Source of the DNA: Acuticoccus kalidii
Lineage (GTDB): Bacteria; Pseudomonadota; Alphaproteobacteria; Rhizobiales; Amorphaceae
NCBI RefSeq assembly: GCF_021556395.1
Contig: NZ_JAKGCS010000006.1
Location: forward strand, 62,001 to 126,000
Reading direction: 5' to 3'
DNA length: 64,000 nt
Made by a program: the position numbers and the translations under genes
Shown: positions 7,397 to 18,518 of the stretch, one piece after another
Numbering within the stretch: position 1 is the first letter of the stretch
Layout of the letters: the number at the start of each line of letters is the position of its first letter
The notes under the pieces: model-generated
Told to the model about the DNA's origin: nothing
Database searches by the model: none
The model's input: the letters and a program-made list of their open reading frames with translations, nothing else

Positions 7397-9196
7397 ATGA
7401 CGTCGAACATTCTCGCCAAAGCGATCAGCGCCACCCGGCGCACGTTCATCTCCGTCGGAATGTTCAGTTGCGTCGTCAACATCCTGATGCTGACCGGCCC
7501 GCTGTTCATGTTGCAGATCTATGACCGGGTGCTCACCAGTCGCAGCATTCCGACGCTCGTCGCACTCGTGATTCTCGTCATCGGCCTCTACCTTTTCATG
7601 GGGATCATCGACCTCGTGCGCTACCGCGTCCTGACGCGGATCGGCCATCGCTTCGATGAGCAGGTCGGCCGTGAGGCGTTCCTCGCGCAGGTTTCCGCGC
7701 CGATTCGCCTGGGTCCGCTGGCGCTGAAATCCGAGCCGGTGCGCGACGTCGACCAGCTTCGCCAATTCTTCTCTTCGCCGGGCATCACGGCCCTTTTCGA
7801 CATGCCGTGGATGCCGATCTATCTCGCGATCGTCTACGCGCTCCATCCCTGGCTCGGCTATCTCGCCATCGTCGGCGCGATCATTCTCTTCATCATCGCG
7901 ATCGCCACCGACCGGGCCGCGCGGCCCGAGATCCGCAAGAGCGCCGAGCTCGCCGCGCAGCGCAATGCGATCGTCAATGCCGGCCGGCGCAATGCCGAAG
8001 TTTTGCACGGCATGGGAATGATGTCGGCGATCGGCAACATCTGGGACCGGACGAACGACAGGTTCCTCACCACCAACGCCGCCGCGGCCGACACGATCGG
8101 GCTGTCGTCCGTGCTGTCGAAGGTGTTCCGCCTGTTCCTCCAGTCGGCGATCCTGGCGCTCGGCGCCTATCTCGCGATCGAGCAGATCATCACGCCGGGC
8201 GCGATGATCGCGGCGTCGATCATCATGGGGCGCGGCCTGCAGCCGGTCGAAATGGCGGTGCAGAACTGGCGCGGCATGCTGTCGGCGCAGCAATCGTATC
8301 GGCGGCTCAAGCAGCTCTTCGAACGTCCCGATCCGGTTGAGCCCATCGAGCTGCCGAACCCGCATCGCGATGTCGTCATCGACACGATCAGCGTCATCCC
8401 GCCGGGCTCGCGCACGCCGACGCTGTACGACGTTCGCTTCGGCATCAAGGCCGGTACCGCGATCGGCATCATCGGCCAGTCGGGCTCCGGCAAGTCGACC
8501 CTCGCACGCGCGATGGTCGGTGTGTGGCAACCGGTGCGCGGCACAGTCAATCTCGACGGTGCGCCGCTCACCCAGTGGAAGCCCGACCAGCTCGGCCGCC
8601 ATCTCGGCTATCTGCCGCAGGATGTCGAGCTGTTCGAGGGGACGATCGCGGAGAATATCGCCCGTTTCCGCGACGACGCGACCGACGAGAAGGTCATCGC
8701 CGCGGCGAAGATCGCCGGCTGTCACGACCTCATTCTCACCTTCAAAGACGGCTACTCGACGATCGTCGGTGAGCAGGGCGCGACGCTTTCGGCCGGCCAG
8801 CGGCAGCGCATCGCGCTCGCGCGGGCGCTCTATGACGATCCGTTCCTGATCGTCCTCGACGAGCCGAACTCCAATCTCGACGGCTATGGCGACAGCGCGC
8901 TCAACCGGGCGATCACGTTGACCAAGCAGCGCGGCGCGATCGTGGTGGTCGTGGCGCATCGGCCCTCGGCGCTTTCGGCGACGGATAAACTCGCGTTGAT
9001 CGAGAACGGGCGCCTCGCCGATTACGGTGAGCGCGATGAGGTGCTAAAGAAGGTGATGCGGCGCGAGAAGGTCGACAACATTCGGCCGACCCCGCAGATC
9101 CAAGGGACGACGACCCAAGCCGCCCCGCAAGAGCAGGACGGCGCGACCGACGAGGGCGACGATTCGCCGTCGTCCCAGCAGAACGCCTCGAACTGA
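7397..9196 (+). CDS. Type I secretion system permease/ATPase (PrtD/AprD family)
   Basis: Inner-membrane ABC exporter of the PrtD subfamily, 599 residues, which powers type I secretion of a protein substrate through an HlyD adaptor and an outer-membrane channel. The membrane domain covers about residues 15-285; it lacks the N-terminal C39 peptidase-like domain of HlyB. The ATPase domain has Walker A GQSGSGKST (360-368), Q-loop LPQD, signature LSAGQ (464-468), Walker B LIVLDEP (484-490) and the H-loop histidine H521. The acidic, Gln-rich last 35 residues look disordered. The HlyD-type gene follows 13 bases downstream. No RTX-type substrate and no TolC gene are in the window. Confidence 0.93.
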   Translation: MTSNILAKAISATRRTFISVGMFSCVVNILMLTGPLFMLQIYDRVLTSRSIPTLVALVILVIGLYLFMGIIDLVRYRVLTRIGHRFDEQVGREAFLAQVSAPIRLGPLALKSEPVRDVDQLRQFFSSPGITALFDMPWMPIYLAIVYALHPWLGYLAIVGAIILFIIAIATDRAARPEIRKSAELAAQRNAIVNAGRRNAEVLHGMGMMSAIGNIWDRTNDRFLTTNAAAADTIGLSSVLSKVFRLFLQSAILALGAYLAIEQIITPGAMIAASIIMGRGLQPVEMAVQNWRGMLSAQQSYRRLKQLFERPDPVEPIELPNPHRDVVIDTISVIPPGSRTPTLYDVRFGIKAGTAIGIIGQSGSGKSTLARAMVGVWQPVRGTVNLDGAPLTQWKPDQLGRHLGYLPQDVELFEGTIAENIARFRDDATDEKVIAAAKIAGCHDLILTFKDGYSTIVGEQGATLSAGQRQRIALARALYDDPFLIVLDEPNSNLDGYGDSALNRAITLTKQRGAIVVVVAHRPSALSATDKLALIENGRLADYGERDEVLKKVMRREKVDNIRPTPQIQGTTTQAAPQEQDGATDEGDDSPSSQQNASN

Positions 9197-9209
9197 TGGT
9201 GGTTTCCGT

Positions 9210-10535
9210 ATGAAGCTCCTCACCTCAAGCAAACCGGAAAAGCGGTTCTCCGGATCGATCCGTCGCTATGTGCTGATGGGCACGATCACCTGCGCGGTCC
9301 TGGTGTTCGGGTTCGGCGGCTGGGCGGCCACGGCGAAATTGTCGTCTGCGATCATCGCTGCCGGTCAGATCGTCGTCGCCTCGAACATCAAACAGGTGCA
9401 GCACCCGGACGGCGGGATCGTCGGCGAGATTCTCGTCAAGGACGGTGACGTCGTGAAGGCGGGCGACCTCCTCGTCCGCCTCGACGAGACGCTCGTCGCG
9501 GCGAACCGCGCCTTGGTGGACGGGCAGATCATCGCGATGGAAGCGCGTCTTGCCCGCCTCGAGGCCGAGCGGGACGATGCCGAAGAGATCACCCTTTCCG
9601 AGGAGCTGAAGCAGCGCGGCGACGATACGCTCGTCAAGCAGGCGATCGCGGCGCAGGAAAAGATGTTCCACGCCCGCAAGGCGACGGTCACCGGACAGGT
9701 GGACCGGCTGAACGAGCGGGTGAAGCAGCTCGACCAGCAGATCGACGGCCTGACGGCGCAGCGCAAGGCGAAGGAAGGCGAAATCAAGCTGATCGACGAT
9801 GAGCTCGAGGTGCTCCAGGGCCTTTATGATCGCGGCCGCACCACGCGCGACAAGATCGTGAATCTGCGCCGCAACCGGCTGCGCCTCGAAGGTGAGGCGG
9901 GCGAGTTGGAATCGCAGATCGCCATGGCACGCGGGAAGATCAACGAGACCGAGCTCGAAATCATCCAGATCACGACCGACCAGCGCGAGAAGACCTTCAC
10001 CGAGATCACCGAGATCGAGCCGGAGCTCGCCAATCTCAAGGAAAAGCGCGTCGCGGCGGACTTCCAGCTCAAGCGGATGGACATCTTCTCGCCGTCCGAC
10101 GGCACCGTGTTCGAGTCGATCGTCCACACCGTGGGCGGCGTCGTGCAGCCGGCCCAGACGATCATGCAGATCGTCCCCGATTCCGACGTTCTGGTGATCG
10201 AGGGGCGGATCGCGCCCGCCGATGTCGACGAGGTGAATGTCGGCCAGGAGGCGCGCGTCGTCCTCTCCGCCTTCGATCACCGCACGACCCCGCAGCTCAA
10301 CGGGCACGTCTCGTTCGTGTCGGCCGAGGCGAGCCGCGACGAGCAGACCGGGCTGCCCTTCTATCTCCTGCGCGTTTCGCTGGACGACAAGGAGCTCGAC
10401 CGCCTCCCCGAGGAGCTGGAGATGATGCCGGGGATGCCGGCGGAACTCTATGTGTCGACCGGCGGCAAAACCGTGGTCGGCTATCTGATGCATCCGCTGA
10501 CCGAGCAGATCCGCCGCGCCTGGCGCGAGAGCTGA
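9210..10535 (+). CDS. HlyD-family type I secretion periplasmic adaptor subunit (PrtE-like)
   Basis: Membrane-fusion protein of a type I secretion system, 441 residues. It has one N-terminal membrane helix (about residues 20-42). A half-lipoyl/barrel segment follows (QVVASNIKQVQHPDGGIVGEILVKDGD), then a long alpha-helical hairpin (about 105-270, rich in Glu/Lys/Arg/Leu heptads). The second half-barrel reads VGGVVQPAQTIMQIVPDSDVLVIEGRI, and the conserved C-terminus is MPAELYVSTGGKTVVGYLMHPL. It bridges the ABC exporter encoded just upstream to an outer-membrane channel encoded elsewhere. A strong terminator follows 25 bases after the stop, so this is the operon end. Confidence 0.93.
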   Translation: MKLLTSSKPEKRFSGSIRRYVLMGTITCAVLVFGFGGWAATAKLSSAIIAAGQIVVASNIKQVQHPDGGIVGEILVKDGDVVKAGDLLVRLDETLVAANRALVDGQIIAMEARLARLEAERDDAEEITLSEELKQRGDDTLVKQAIAAQEKMFHARKATVTGQVDRLNERVKQLDQQIDGLTAQRKAKEGEIKLIDDELEVLQGLYDRGRTTRDKIVNLRRNRLRLEGEAGELESQIAMARGKINETELEIIQITTDQREKTFTEITEIEPELANLKEKRVAADFQLKRMDIFSPSDGTVFESIVHTVGGVVQPAQTIMQIVPDSDVLVIEGRIAPADVDEVNVGQEARVVLSAFDHRTTPQLNGHVSFVSAEASRDEQTGLPFYLLRVSLDDKELDRLPEELEMMPGMPAELYVSTGGKTVVGYLMHPLTEQIRRAWRES

Positions 10536-10560
10536 TCCGCGCACGACCGACCGTTCGAGA

Positions 10561-10584
10561 AAGGCGCCTTCGGGCGCCTTTTTT
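10561..10584 (+). terminator. Rho-independent terminator of the type I secretion operon
   Basis: Perfect 8-bp stem AAGGCGCC / GGCGCCTT with a TTCG tetraloop, followed by a run of T (81-84 in this line, part of a TTTTTT stretch). It lies 25 bases after the HlyD-type stop codon and about 60 bases before the convergent antiporter gene. Confidence 0.93.
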
Positions 10585-10641
10585 CTTGGTCGGCGGCCAT
10601 CCCGGCATCACAATCCGATCCGTCCACGCTGATCGGGGCCG

Positions 10642-12528
10642 TCAGGTGTCGCGGGCGGCGGCTTCCACCGCGAGGCGTTCGCGCACCTCCTCCTCGACAT
10701 CGTCGACCTCCGCCACGACATCGTCCGACATGACGACATCCGGGGCGACATCGTCCGGCGCCCTGTCCTCCGGCGCGCGGCGGACGAAGGGACGCGGCGT
10801 CACCTCGCGCCATTTCCGGTGCCCCTCGGCGAGCCCCTCGATGCGCTGCATTTCAAGGCGCTCGCGGTCCCATTTGCGGACCATGATCTCCGTTTCCTTG
10901 GCGTCCGTCGCCTCCATGCCCAGCGCGACGAGGGCGTCGCGGCCGAAGCGGATCGCCCCGTCGAAGGTCTCGCGCCGCTCATAGTCGACATTGTGGGCGG
11001 CGAGGGTGAGGGAGTGGCGGCGGTCGAACGAGCGCGCGAACAGCTTGGCGTGCGGAAACTGCTCGCGCACCAGGTCGACGATCATGTTGGTCTTCTCCGC
11101 CGGAGTCGTGAGCACGGCGATCATCCGGCAGCGGTCGGCCCGCGCGGCGCGCAGCACGTCGAGCCGGCCGCCATCGCCATAATAGACGCGGTTGCCGAAC
11201 CGGCGCGCCTCCACGACGCGGTTCACGTCATTGTCGAGGATCGTGAGGTCGTGGCCGGCCGCGAGCAGCATTTGCGACACGACCTGCCCGAAGCGCCCGA
11301 AGCCGATCACCAACACCTCACCCTTGGCGTCGGAGAAATCCTCCTCGGGCTCGGCGACGGGCCGCTGACGGGCGAGGAATGGAGCGACGAAGCGCACGAG
11401 GAACGGGGTCGTCACCATCGACAGGGACACGACGGCGATGAGGAGGCTCGCCATCTCCTGGGTCATGACGCCCTGGGTGGCGGCGGTCGTGTAGAGGACG
11501 AAGCCGAATTCGCCGCCTTGCGAGAGCAGGATCGCCGATTTCGCCGACGTCACGTGATCCCCGCCGAACACGCGCACGAGGAAATAGACGACGATCCCTT
11601 TCGCCACGAGAAGGAAGGCGAGGCCGAACAGGAGGAGAAGGGCGTTGTCGGCGACGACCGAAAGGTCGATCAGCATTCCGACCGAAAGGAAGAAAAGCCC
11701 GAGAAGGACGCCGCGAAACGGCTCGATATCGGCTTCGAGTTCGCGCCGATAGTTGCTTTCGGCGAGGAGCACCCCGGCGAGGAAGGCCCCCATCGCCATC
11801 GACAGGCCGACCGCGACCATTGCCGTCCCCGCCGCGATGACGACGAGGAGCGTCCCCGCCGTCATGATCTCGGTGCCGCCATAGCGGGCGAGGGTGCGGA
11901 AGTACGGCGTCAGCAGATAGCGCCCGCCGATGACGATCCCCCCGATCGCAAGGAGGGCGACGGCGATGCTCTGCGCCGCCTCGATCCCCTCGATCTCCCC
12001 GCCCGGCGAGACGAGGCGCACGACGACGAGGAGCGGCACGATCGCGATGTCCTGCATCAGAAGGACGGCGAAGGTCTTCTGTCCGTAGGGCAGGCGCATC
12101 GCGCCCCGCTCCTCGATGATCTGCATGACGATCGCGGTCGAGGAGAGGGCGAGGCCGAGCCCGGCGACGAGCGCGACCTGCCAGTGCGTCCCCTGGACGA
12201 TGAGGGGGAAGAGCATGATCACCAGCGCGCAAGCGACGACCTGAAGCGCGCCGAGGCCGAAAATATCGCGCCGCATCGACCAAAGCCGCCGGGGCTCGAG
12301 CTCGAGACCGATGAGGAACAGCAGGAAGGCGATGCCGAGCTCGGCGAACTGCATCACCTCGTCCGGCTCTTCGACGATGCCGAGAATGCCGGGGCCGAGG
12401 ATCACCCCGGCGCAGAGATAGCCGAGCACCGGGCCGAGCCCCAGGCGCTTGAAGAGGGGGACGAAGATCACCGCCGCCGCGAGGACCGCGATGGCGATCA
12501 GAAAGGCGGAGGTCGGATCGTCCTGCAT
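10642..12528 (-). CDS. Monovalent cation:proton antiporter-2 (KefB/KefC-like) with TrkA-N domain
   Basis: CPA2-family K+ efflux or cation/proton antiporter, 628 residues. The N-terminal membrane domain has about 12-13 helices, including the family signatures GYLCAGVILGPG, LGIAFLLFLIGLELEP and GLALSSTAIVMQIIEE, plus FFLSVGMLIDL. From about residue 400 a Rossmann TrkA-N/RCK domain follows (VLVIGFGRFGQVVSQMLL, LDNDVNRV, YYGDGGRLDVLRAA), which gates transport by nucleotide binding. A strongly acidic tail rich in Asp/Glu/Val ends the protein. KefF-type ancillary subunits are not present nearby. It lies 36 bases downstream of the patatin gene on the same strand, possibly co-transcribed. Confidence 0.92.
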   Translation of the reverse strand: MQDDPTSAFLIAIAVLAAAVIFVPLFKRLGLGPVLGYLCAGVILGPGILGIVEEPDEVMQFAELGIAFLLFLIGLELEPRRLWSMRRDIFGLGALQVVACALVIMLFPLIVQGTHWQVALVAGLGLALSSTAIVMQIIEERGAMRLPYGQKTFAVLLMQDIAIVPLLVVVRLVSPGGEIEGIEAAQSIAVALLAIGGIVIGGRYLLTPYFRTLARYGGTEIMTAGTLLVVIAAGTAMVAVGLSMAMGAFLAGVLLAESNYRRELEADIEPFRGVLLGLFFLSVGMLIDLSVVADNALLLLFGLAFLLVAKGIVVYFLVRVFGGDHVTSAKSAILLSQGGEFGFVLYTTAATQGVMTQEMASLLIAVVSLSMVTTPFLVRFVAPFLARQRPVAEPEEDFSDAKGEVLVIGFGRFGQVVSQMLLAAGHDLTILDNDVNRVVEARRFGNRVYYGDGGRLDVLRAARADRCRMIAVLTTPAEKTNMIVDLVREQFPHAKLFARSFDRRHSLTLAAHNVDYERRETFDGAIRFGRDALVALGMEATDAKETEIMVRKWDRERLEMQRIEGLAEGHRKWREVTPRPFVRRAPEDRAPDDVAPDVVMSDDVVAEVDDVEEEVRERLAVEAAARDT

Positions 12529-12564
12529 CTGCGTTGATCCTATGACGGCCAGAGGCCGACGGCG

Positions 12565-13575
12565 TTAGGCGATCTCCGAGGCGATGTCGATCGTGTCGCG
12601 CACGCCGATATCGTCGACGTGATTGTCGAGCCATTCCCGCGCCGATTCTTGCCCGATGTCACGCACATAGCGCAGAAAGCGCCACTCCCCGTTCATCTTG
12701 GAGGATGCCGAGAGCGGGTTGAGCGCGGCGCTCGCGATCCGGTGCACGCGGACGCGTCGATACTCCTCCGGGTCGAGCTTGCCCTCGTCGATCAGCCGGG
12801 TGACGAAGCGGACGGCGCGCAATTCTTTCAGGAGCGAGGCGTTGAAGGTGATTTCGTTGACGCGGTTGACGATCTCCCGCGCCGTGACCGGCGTTTCGTG
12901 CCGCTCGATCGGATTGATCTGAACGAGGACCGTGTCGGCGGTCTCCGTCTCGTAAAACAGCGGAAAGAGCGGCGGGTTGCCCATGAAGCCGCCGTCCCAA
13001 TAGGGCACGTCGTCGATGAAGACGGGGCCGAAGACCTGCGGGATGCAAGCCGATGCGAGGAGCGCGTCGACTGTGACGGCGGCGCCCGAGAAGATCCGAA
13101 CTTTTCCGGTCCACACATTGGTTGCGGCGACGAAGAGCTTCATGTCGCCACAGCTCGCGATGAGATCGGTGTCGACATGGCGCTCCACGATCGGGCGCAA
13201 CGGGTTGATGTCGAGCGGGTTGCTGTAGGCCGGCGAGACGATGCGCGAGGCGATATCGTAGGCGAGATAAGCGGGCGAGGAATCGAGGCTCCAGTTCCCG
13301 AACGCGCGGTCGAGAAGGGTGCGCTGGAACGGGCTGAATTGCGCCGCCTTCGAAACGTCCTTCCAGAACGCGGTGAGCGCATCGGCCGCGGCCGCGGTGC
13401 CGCCCTTCATGTAGCCGGTTAGGAGGACGGCGGCGTTCATCGCGCCGGCGGATGTCCCCGTCACGGAGTCGATCGCGACATCGTCGCGCTTCAGGATCTC
13501 GGTGAGGACACCCCAGGTGAAGGCGCCATGTGCGCCGCCGCCCTGCAATGCGAGATTGATTCGCTTGCGGTTCAT
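12565..13575 (-). CDS. Patatin-like phospholipase (RssA-type)
   Basis: Patatin-family serine lipase or acyl hydrolase, 336 residues. The oxyanion glycine-rich motif QGGGAHGAF (11-19), nucleophile S42 in GTSAG and the aspartate of the dyad D194 in WDGGFMGNP are all present, so it should be active. No signal peptide is seen; the protein is probably cytosolic or membrane-peripheral. The start at MNRKRINLAL follows a GAGGGAACC site; the frame extends upstream but without conserved sequence. It lies between the EEP-family gene and the cation antiporter on the same strand, with gaps of 97 and 36 bases. Confidence 0.92.
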   Translation of the reverse strand: MNRKRINLALQGGGAHGAFTWGVLTEILKRDDVAIDSVTGTSAGAMNAAVLLTGYMKGGTAAAADALTAFWKDVSKAAQFSPFQRTLLDRAFGNWSLDSSPAYLAYDIASRIVSPAYSNPLDINPLRPIVERHVDTDLIASCGDMKLFVAATNVWTGKVRIFSGAAVTVDALLASACIPQVFGPVFIDDVPYWDGGFMGNPPLFPLFYETETADTVLVQINPIERHETPVTAREIVNRVNEITFNASLLKELRAVRFVTRLIDEGKLDPEEYRRVRVHRIASAALNPLSASSKMNGEWRFLRYVRDIGQESAREWLDNHVDDIGVRDTIDIASEIA

Positions 13576-13672
13576 CGGTTCCCTCGTCGTTGGCGTCGCT
13601 CGGGCCGGAAAATCGTGGTCTCGTCGCGGGAGAGGCAATGATCACGCCAGCTGGCGGCGGAAAGGCGCCGCG

Positions 13673-14677
13673 TCAGCACGCGTTCGCGTTCGCGGCGCAT
13701 CGACGTGCTCGTTCCGTCAACGATTGGCCGAGTGCGAAGCTGTTGTCGATGGTGAAGCGGACGACAACCGGAAGATGGTCGGATTCCGTCGGCGCCTCGG
13801 TGCCGGCCGAAACGACGTGGATGCCGCGGGAGACGAGCACGTTGTCGATCGGCAGCCCCACCCAGAAGGGAATGGTGTCCAACAGTTTCGGATGCATCCA
13901 GGTCGGGCCGATCCCGCCGACGGGCGACGTGCCCGATCGCGCAGCATAGCGGCGGACCGACGCGCTCCACGGCGCGGCGTTGAAGTCGCCGCCGATCATC
14001 ACCGGCCAGTCGAGAGTGCCGAGCGTCGGCGCGAGTGCGTCGACGACCTCCCACTGGCCGTGCGGCCACGGCCACGACAGATGCTGCGCGACGAGCGTCA
14101 GTTCCGCCCCGTCAATCTCGATGCGTTGGGCGAGGAAGCCCGATTCCGGGCGGCAGATCGGCGGTGCGCCAATGAAGGGATGGCGCGACAGGATGGCCTG
14201 GCCCGGCGAATAGCCGCTCGCTTTGCACAGGCGCTGGAAGGGGTAGAGATCCCGCACCTCGGCAAACCGGGCGGCGCCGGTCTCGGTGACTTCCTCCAGC
14301 GTCACGATGTCGGGGGCGACCGTGCGGATCCGGTCGAGCGCGGCGTCGAGATTGGCGCCGTGAAAGACGTTCATCTGAAGGAGCGTGTAGGTCTGCGGCT
14401 GGGCCGAGGCCGTGGAGCCGTAGGTGGTGACATAGGGCGACACCGTCCACAGCGCGGCCATCGCGACGATCGTCGCGAGCCCGCCGACGAAGCGGGACGC
14501 CCCGCGCGCGGCGAACACCGACATCAGCCCCGCGATCAGCGTGACGGCGCCGAGCTGAGCCCGAAAATGGGCGAAACTGTCGAAGAAAGGGTGAGCCGGT
14601 CCCAGGAAGCCGAGAATGAGCGGAACGCTCGCCAACACGGCGACCAGAGCCAACAATGCTCCCAGCCATCTAGCCAA
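13673..14677 (-). CDS. Membrane-anchored endonuclease/exonuclease/phosphatase (EEP) family protein
   Basis: Protein of 334 residues. Three predicted membrane helices fill about the first 90 residues (ALLALVAVLASVPLILGFL, LGAVTLIAGLMSVFAA, GGLATIVAMAALWTV). An EEP catalytic domain then faces the periplasm: LLQMNVFHGA (metal-binding Asn), IVTLEEVTE (catalytic Glu), LVAQHLSWPW, IGGDFNAAPW, IDNVLVSRGI and SDHLPVVVRF (catalytic Asp-His). All key residues are present. Relatives include phosphodiesterases acting on nucleic acids, lipids or glycans; the substrate here is unknown. Gap of 97 bases to the patatin gene downstream. Confidence 0.87.
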   Translation of the reverse strand: MARWLGALLALVAVLASVPLILGFLGPAHPFFDSFAHFRAQLGAVTLIAGLMSVFAARGASRFVGGLATIVAMAALWTVSPYVTTYGSTASAQPQTYTLLQMNVFHGANLDAALDRIRTVAPDIVTLEEVTETGAARFAEVRDLYPFQRLCKASGYSPGQAILSRHPFIGAPPICRPESGFLAQRIEIDGAELTLVAQHLSWPWPHGQWEVVDALAPTLGTLDWPVMIGGDFNAAPWSASVRRYAARSGTSPVGGIGPTWMHPKLLDTIPFWVGLPIDNVLVSRGIHVVSAGTEAPTESDHLPVVVRFTIDNSFALGQSLTERARRCAANANAC

Positions 14678-14895
14678 TCGGATTCGCCATCAAATCAAAG
14701 CGGTGTGCACCGCGACCAACATGCTTCGCTTGCAATCCGGATACGCGATCGGCCCGTCCGTCGGATGCGCCCGATCGCCGCTGCGATGCGCTCATACGCG
14801 TCTGTACGGCGCAGGTCTTGCCTCGGAGGCGCGGGCCTGCGTTGCGGCCCGCGCCTCATCACGATTTCGCGAGCGTCGAGGCCCGCGGTGCGGCT

Positions 14896-15675
14896 TTATT
14901 CCGCCGTCCATCCGCCATCGACCGGCAGCATGGCGCCGGTGATCGACGCGGCCGCGTCCTGACACAGGAACACGGCGAGCGCGGCGACCTGTTCCACCGT
15001 CACGAACTGCTTCGTCGGCTGGGCGGCGAGGATCACCTTCTCCTTCACCTCTTCTTCGCTCATGCCACGGGCGCGGGCGGTGTCGGGAATCTGCTTCTCC
15101 ACGAGCGGCGTCCAGACGTAACCGGGGCAGATCGAGTTGACGGTGATGTTGTCCTTCGCGACCTCGAGCGCGACGGTCTTCGTGATGCCGGCGATGCCGT
15201 GCTTGGCCGCGACATAGGCGATCTTGTCGGGCGAGGCGACGAGGGCGTGCGCCGAGGCGGTGTTGATGATGCGCCCCCAGCCGGCTTTGCGCATCAGCGG
15301 CACGGCGTGCTTGATCGTATGGAACGCCGATGACAGGTTGATCGCAATAATCGCGTTCCACTTGTCGTCCGGGAACTCCTCGACCGGCGCGACATGCTGA
15401 ATGCCGGCATTGTTGATGAGAATGTCGCATCCGCCGAGATCGGCAGCGCATTGTTCGATCATGCCGGCGATTTCGTCGGCCTTCGTCATGTCGGCGTTGG
15501 AGTAGACCGCTTTGACGCCTGCCGCTTCGAGGCCCTTGCGTTCTTTCTCGATCGCGGCTTCGTCACCGAAGCCGTTGATCATGACATTGACGCCTTCGGC
15601 CGCGAGAGCCTTGGCGTAAGCGAGGCCAATGCCGGAGGTGGAGCCGGTAATGACGGCGGATTTTCCCTTGAGCAT
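14896..15675 (-). CDS. bdhA: 3-hydroxybutyrate dehydrogenase
   Basis: NAD-dependent short-chain dehydrogenase interconverting (R)-3-hydroxybutyrate and acetoacetate, in polyhydroxybutyrate and ketone-body use. Length 259 residues. The Rossmann motif TGSTSGIG (10-17), NNAG (88-91) and catalytic S141, Y154, K158 (YVAAK) are present. [20 protein letters not shown] and [14 protein letters not shown] match the BdhA subgroup closely. It is followed by a 218-base gap before the EEP gene and diverges from ispG. Confidence 0.92.
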   Translation of the reverse strand: MLKGKSAVITGSTSGIGLAYAKALAAEGVNVMINGFGDEAAIEKERKGLEAAGVKAVYSNADMTKADEIAGMIEQCAADLGGCDILINNAGIQHVAPVEEFPDDKWNAIIAINLSSAFHTIKHAVPLMRKAGWGRIINTASAHALVASPDKIAYVAAKHGIAGITKTVALEVAKDNITVNSICPGYVWTPLVEKQIPDTARARGMSEEEVKEKVILAAQPTKQFVTVEQVAALAVFLCQDAAASITGAMLPVDGGWTAE

Positions 15676-15819
15676 AATCGAAATCCTCTGACGCGATCAG
15701 CGCGACACTACCGCCGTTACCGCAACGCACAAGAGCAAGTGACGTTGTCCGAGCGGTGGCGGGTCGATATATCGGGCAATACGGAACATGCCACGTCGCA
15801 CACGGACATTGAGGGCGCC

Positions 15820-17079
<1,260 letters not shown>

Positions 17080-17193
17080 ACCAAGCTCCCGCACGTGTGG
17101 CGAGACCGTTCGGACCGCTCAACCCGGTTCGCGCGTGGTCGGGCGCGGGTGTCGGCGTCCGGCCTCCGCGAGCCCAGCACGCCGAGAACGCCG

Positions 17194-17727
17194 ATGTTCC
17201 GCATCATCCTGTCCACCGTCACCACCACAATCACCATCGCCGCGATCGCCGGCGCCGCCACTCCCGTTGCGGCGCAGAACGTGCCCGACGCGTGCATGCC
17301 GATCGTCGGCACCTTCCTCTATCTGCGGCCGCGCGCGCCCGATGCGATCGAACCGCAGGTCGGCCGCATCCTCTTGTCGCTCACCGACAGCGGCCAGGCG
17401 ATGATGACCGATTCGGCCCAGGGCGGCGTCTCGGAGCGCTATCAGCCTTTCAGCGAGGCGCGCGGCGGCTGGACCTGCCGGGTCGAGGGCGGCGACCTCC
17501 ATCTCGATGCCGTTCTCCTCGACTTCACCTTTCCGACAGTCGAAATGCCGGTCCAAAAGCTCGCGCGGGTCGACATCACCGGCGTCTATGACCGCGACGA
17601 GGCGACGATGAAGGGCGACACGCTCGTCTCCTTCTTCCCTCTGGACGCCGATCCGTTGAACGGCGAGGCCGGCGAAAATCCGATGCGCTATCGCTTCACG
17701 GGCTTCAAGATCGTTCCGCCACACTGA
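17194..17727 (+). CDS. Hypothetical secreted protein
   Basis: Not recognised. The predicted 177-residue protein starts with a signal peptide ([27 protein letters not shown], cut near residue 27). A compact domain follows with two cysteines (one in DACMPIVG, one in WTCRVEGG), probably forming a disulfide, and alternating hydrophobic strands ([36 protein letters not shown]). The composition suggests a small periplasmic beta-rich protein. The start is chosen because the signal peptide begins there. It lies between ispG and phhB, in the same direction, and may be transcribed with them. Confidence 0.6.
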   Translation: MFRIILSTVTTTITIAAIAGAATPVAAQNVPDACMPIVGTFLYLRPRAPDAIEPQVGRILLSLTDSGQAMMTDSAQGGVSERYQPFSEARGGWTCRVEGGDLHLDAVLLDFTFPTVEMPVQKLARVDITGVYDRDEATMKGDTLVSFFPLDADPLNGEAGENPMRYRFTGFKIVPPH

Positions 17728-17810
17728 CGCGCCGCGGGGACGAATTGCGCTCGCCGAAGCGAACCCTACATCCGTCTCGACCGTTGTGGAGGTGTGTTGA
17801 GGAGCGACGA

Positions 17811-18101
17811 ATGGCCGATCCGATGACGATCGAAGACGCGCGCCAGGCCTTGTCCGAGTTGCCGCAATGGACGCTCGAGGACAGCGGCACGGCGATCGTG
17901 CGGGACTTGAAGTTCGCCAATTTCAGCGCCGCGTTCGGGTTCATGACGCGGGTCGCTCTGGCGGCGGAGAAGATGAATCATCATCCGGAATGGTCGAACG
18001 TCTATAATCGCGTGTCGATCCGCCTCACGACGCACGACACGGGCGGTCTGACCGAGAAGGACATCGCGCTCGCGCGCGTGGTGGATAAGGTGGCCTCATG
18101 A
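17811..18101 (+). CDS. phhB: 4a-hydroxytetrahydrobiopterin dehydratase (pterin-4a-carbinolamine dehydratase)
   Basis: Small cytosolic enzyme, 96 residues, which dehydrates 4a-hydroxytetrahydropterin to regenerate the pterin cofactor. The whole family signature is seen: [18 protein letters not shown] followed by [15 protein letters not shown], including the catalytic histidines. The ATG follows TTGAGGAGCGACGA, a good ribosome site. Its last codons overlap the start of the DUF1232 gene by 4 bases (ATGA). No phenylalanine hydroxylase gene is in the window, so the substrate source is elsewhere. Confidence 0.94.
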   Translation: MADPMTIEDARQALSELPQWTLEDSGTAIVRDLKFANFSAAFGFMTRVALAAEKMNHHPEWSNVYNRVSIRLTTHDTGGLTEKDIALARVVDKVAS

Positions 18102-18472
18102 TAAAGCCGGCCCTCGATGGCGAGATTCTCGGCCCCGAAATGGTCGACGAGGAGGACCAGGAGCGGGTCGAAGCCAAGATCCGCCGCCGCTTCTGGCCGA
18201 CCTTGCGCAAGGCGGCGCGGCACATCCCGTTCATGCACGATCTGGTGGCGGCTTATTATTGCGCGCTTGACCCGTCGGTGCCGTGGAAGGTGCGCGGCAC
18301 GCTGTTCGGCGCGCTGCTCTATTTCGTGACGCCGCTCGACGCCATTCCCGATTTCCTGGTGGGCATCGGCTTCACGGACGATGCGACCGTGCTCCTCGGC
18401 GCGATCACGATCGTCGCGGCACATATTACGGCCGAGCATCGGCGGCGCGCAGAAAAGGCGCTCGCCGACTGA
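18098..18472 (+). CDS. YkvA family (DUF1232) membrane protein
   Basis: 124-residue protein of the YkvA/DUF1232 family. The hallmark sequence is [35 protein letters not shown], with two amphipathic or membrane segments around the PLDAIPDF motif. The N-terminal third is charged and soluble. The function of the family is unknown. It overlaps phhB by 4 bases and is probably translated by coupling to it. Confidence 0.88.
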   Translation: MIKPALDGEILGPEMVDEEDQERVEAKIRRRFWPTLRKAARHIPFMHDLVAAYYCALDPSVPWKVRGTLFGALLYFVTPLDAIPDFLVGIGFTDDATVLLGAITIVAAHITAEHRRRAEKALAD

Positions 18473-18518
18473 AGGCGAGCGCCCTGATGACGCGCCGGCA
18501 ATGCGGACCTCGTGGGCG

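Noticed and set aside
7241-8959. 572-codon minus-strand frame over the ABC exporter
   Set aside because: Arg/Asp/His-rich product without recognisable features; the plus-strand ABC motifs are complete.
10819-12537. 572-codon plus-strand frame over the KefB-like antiporter
   Set aside because: Antisense shadow; the composition is dominated by His, Asp, Glu and Arg with no fold signature.
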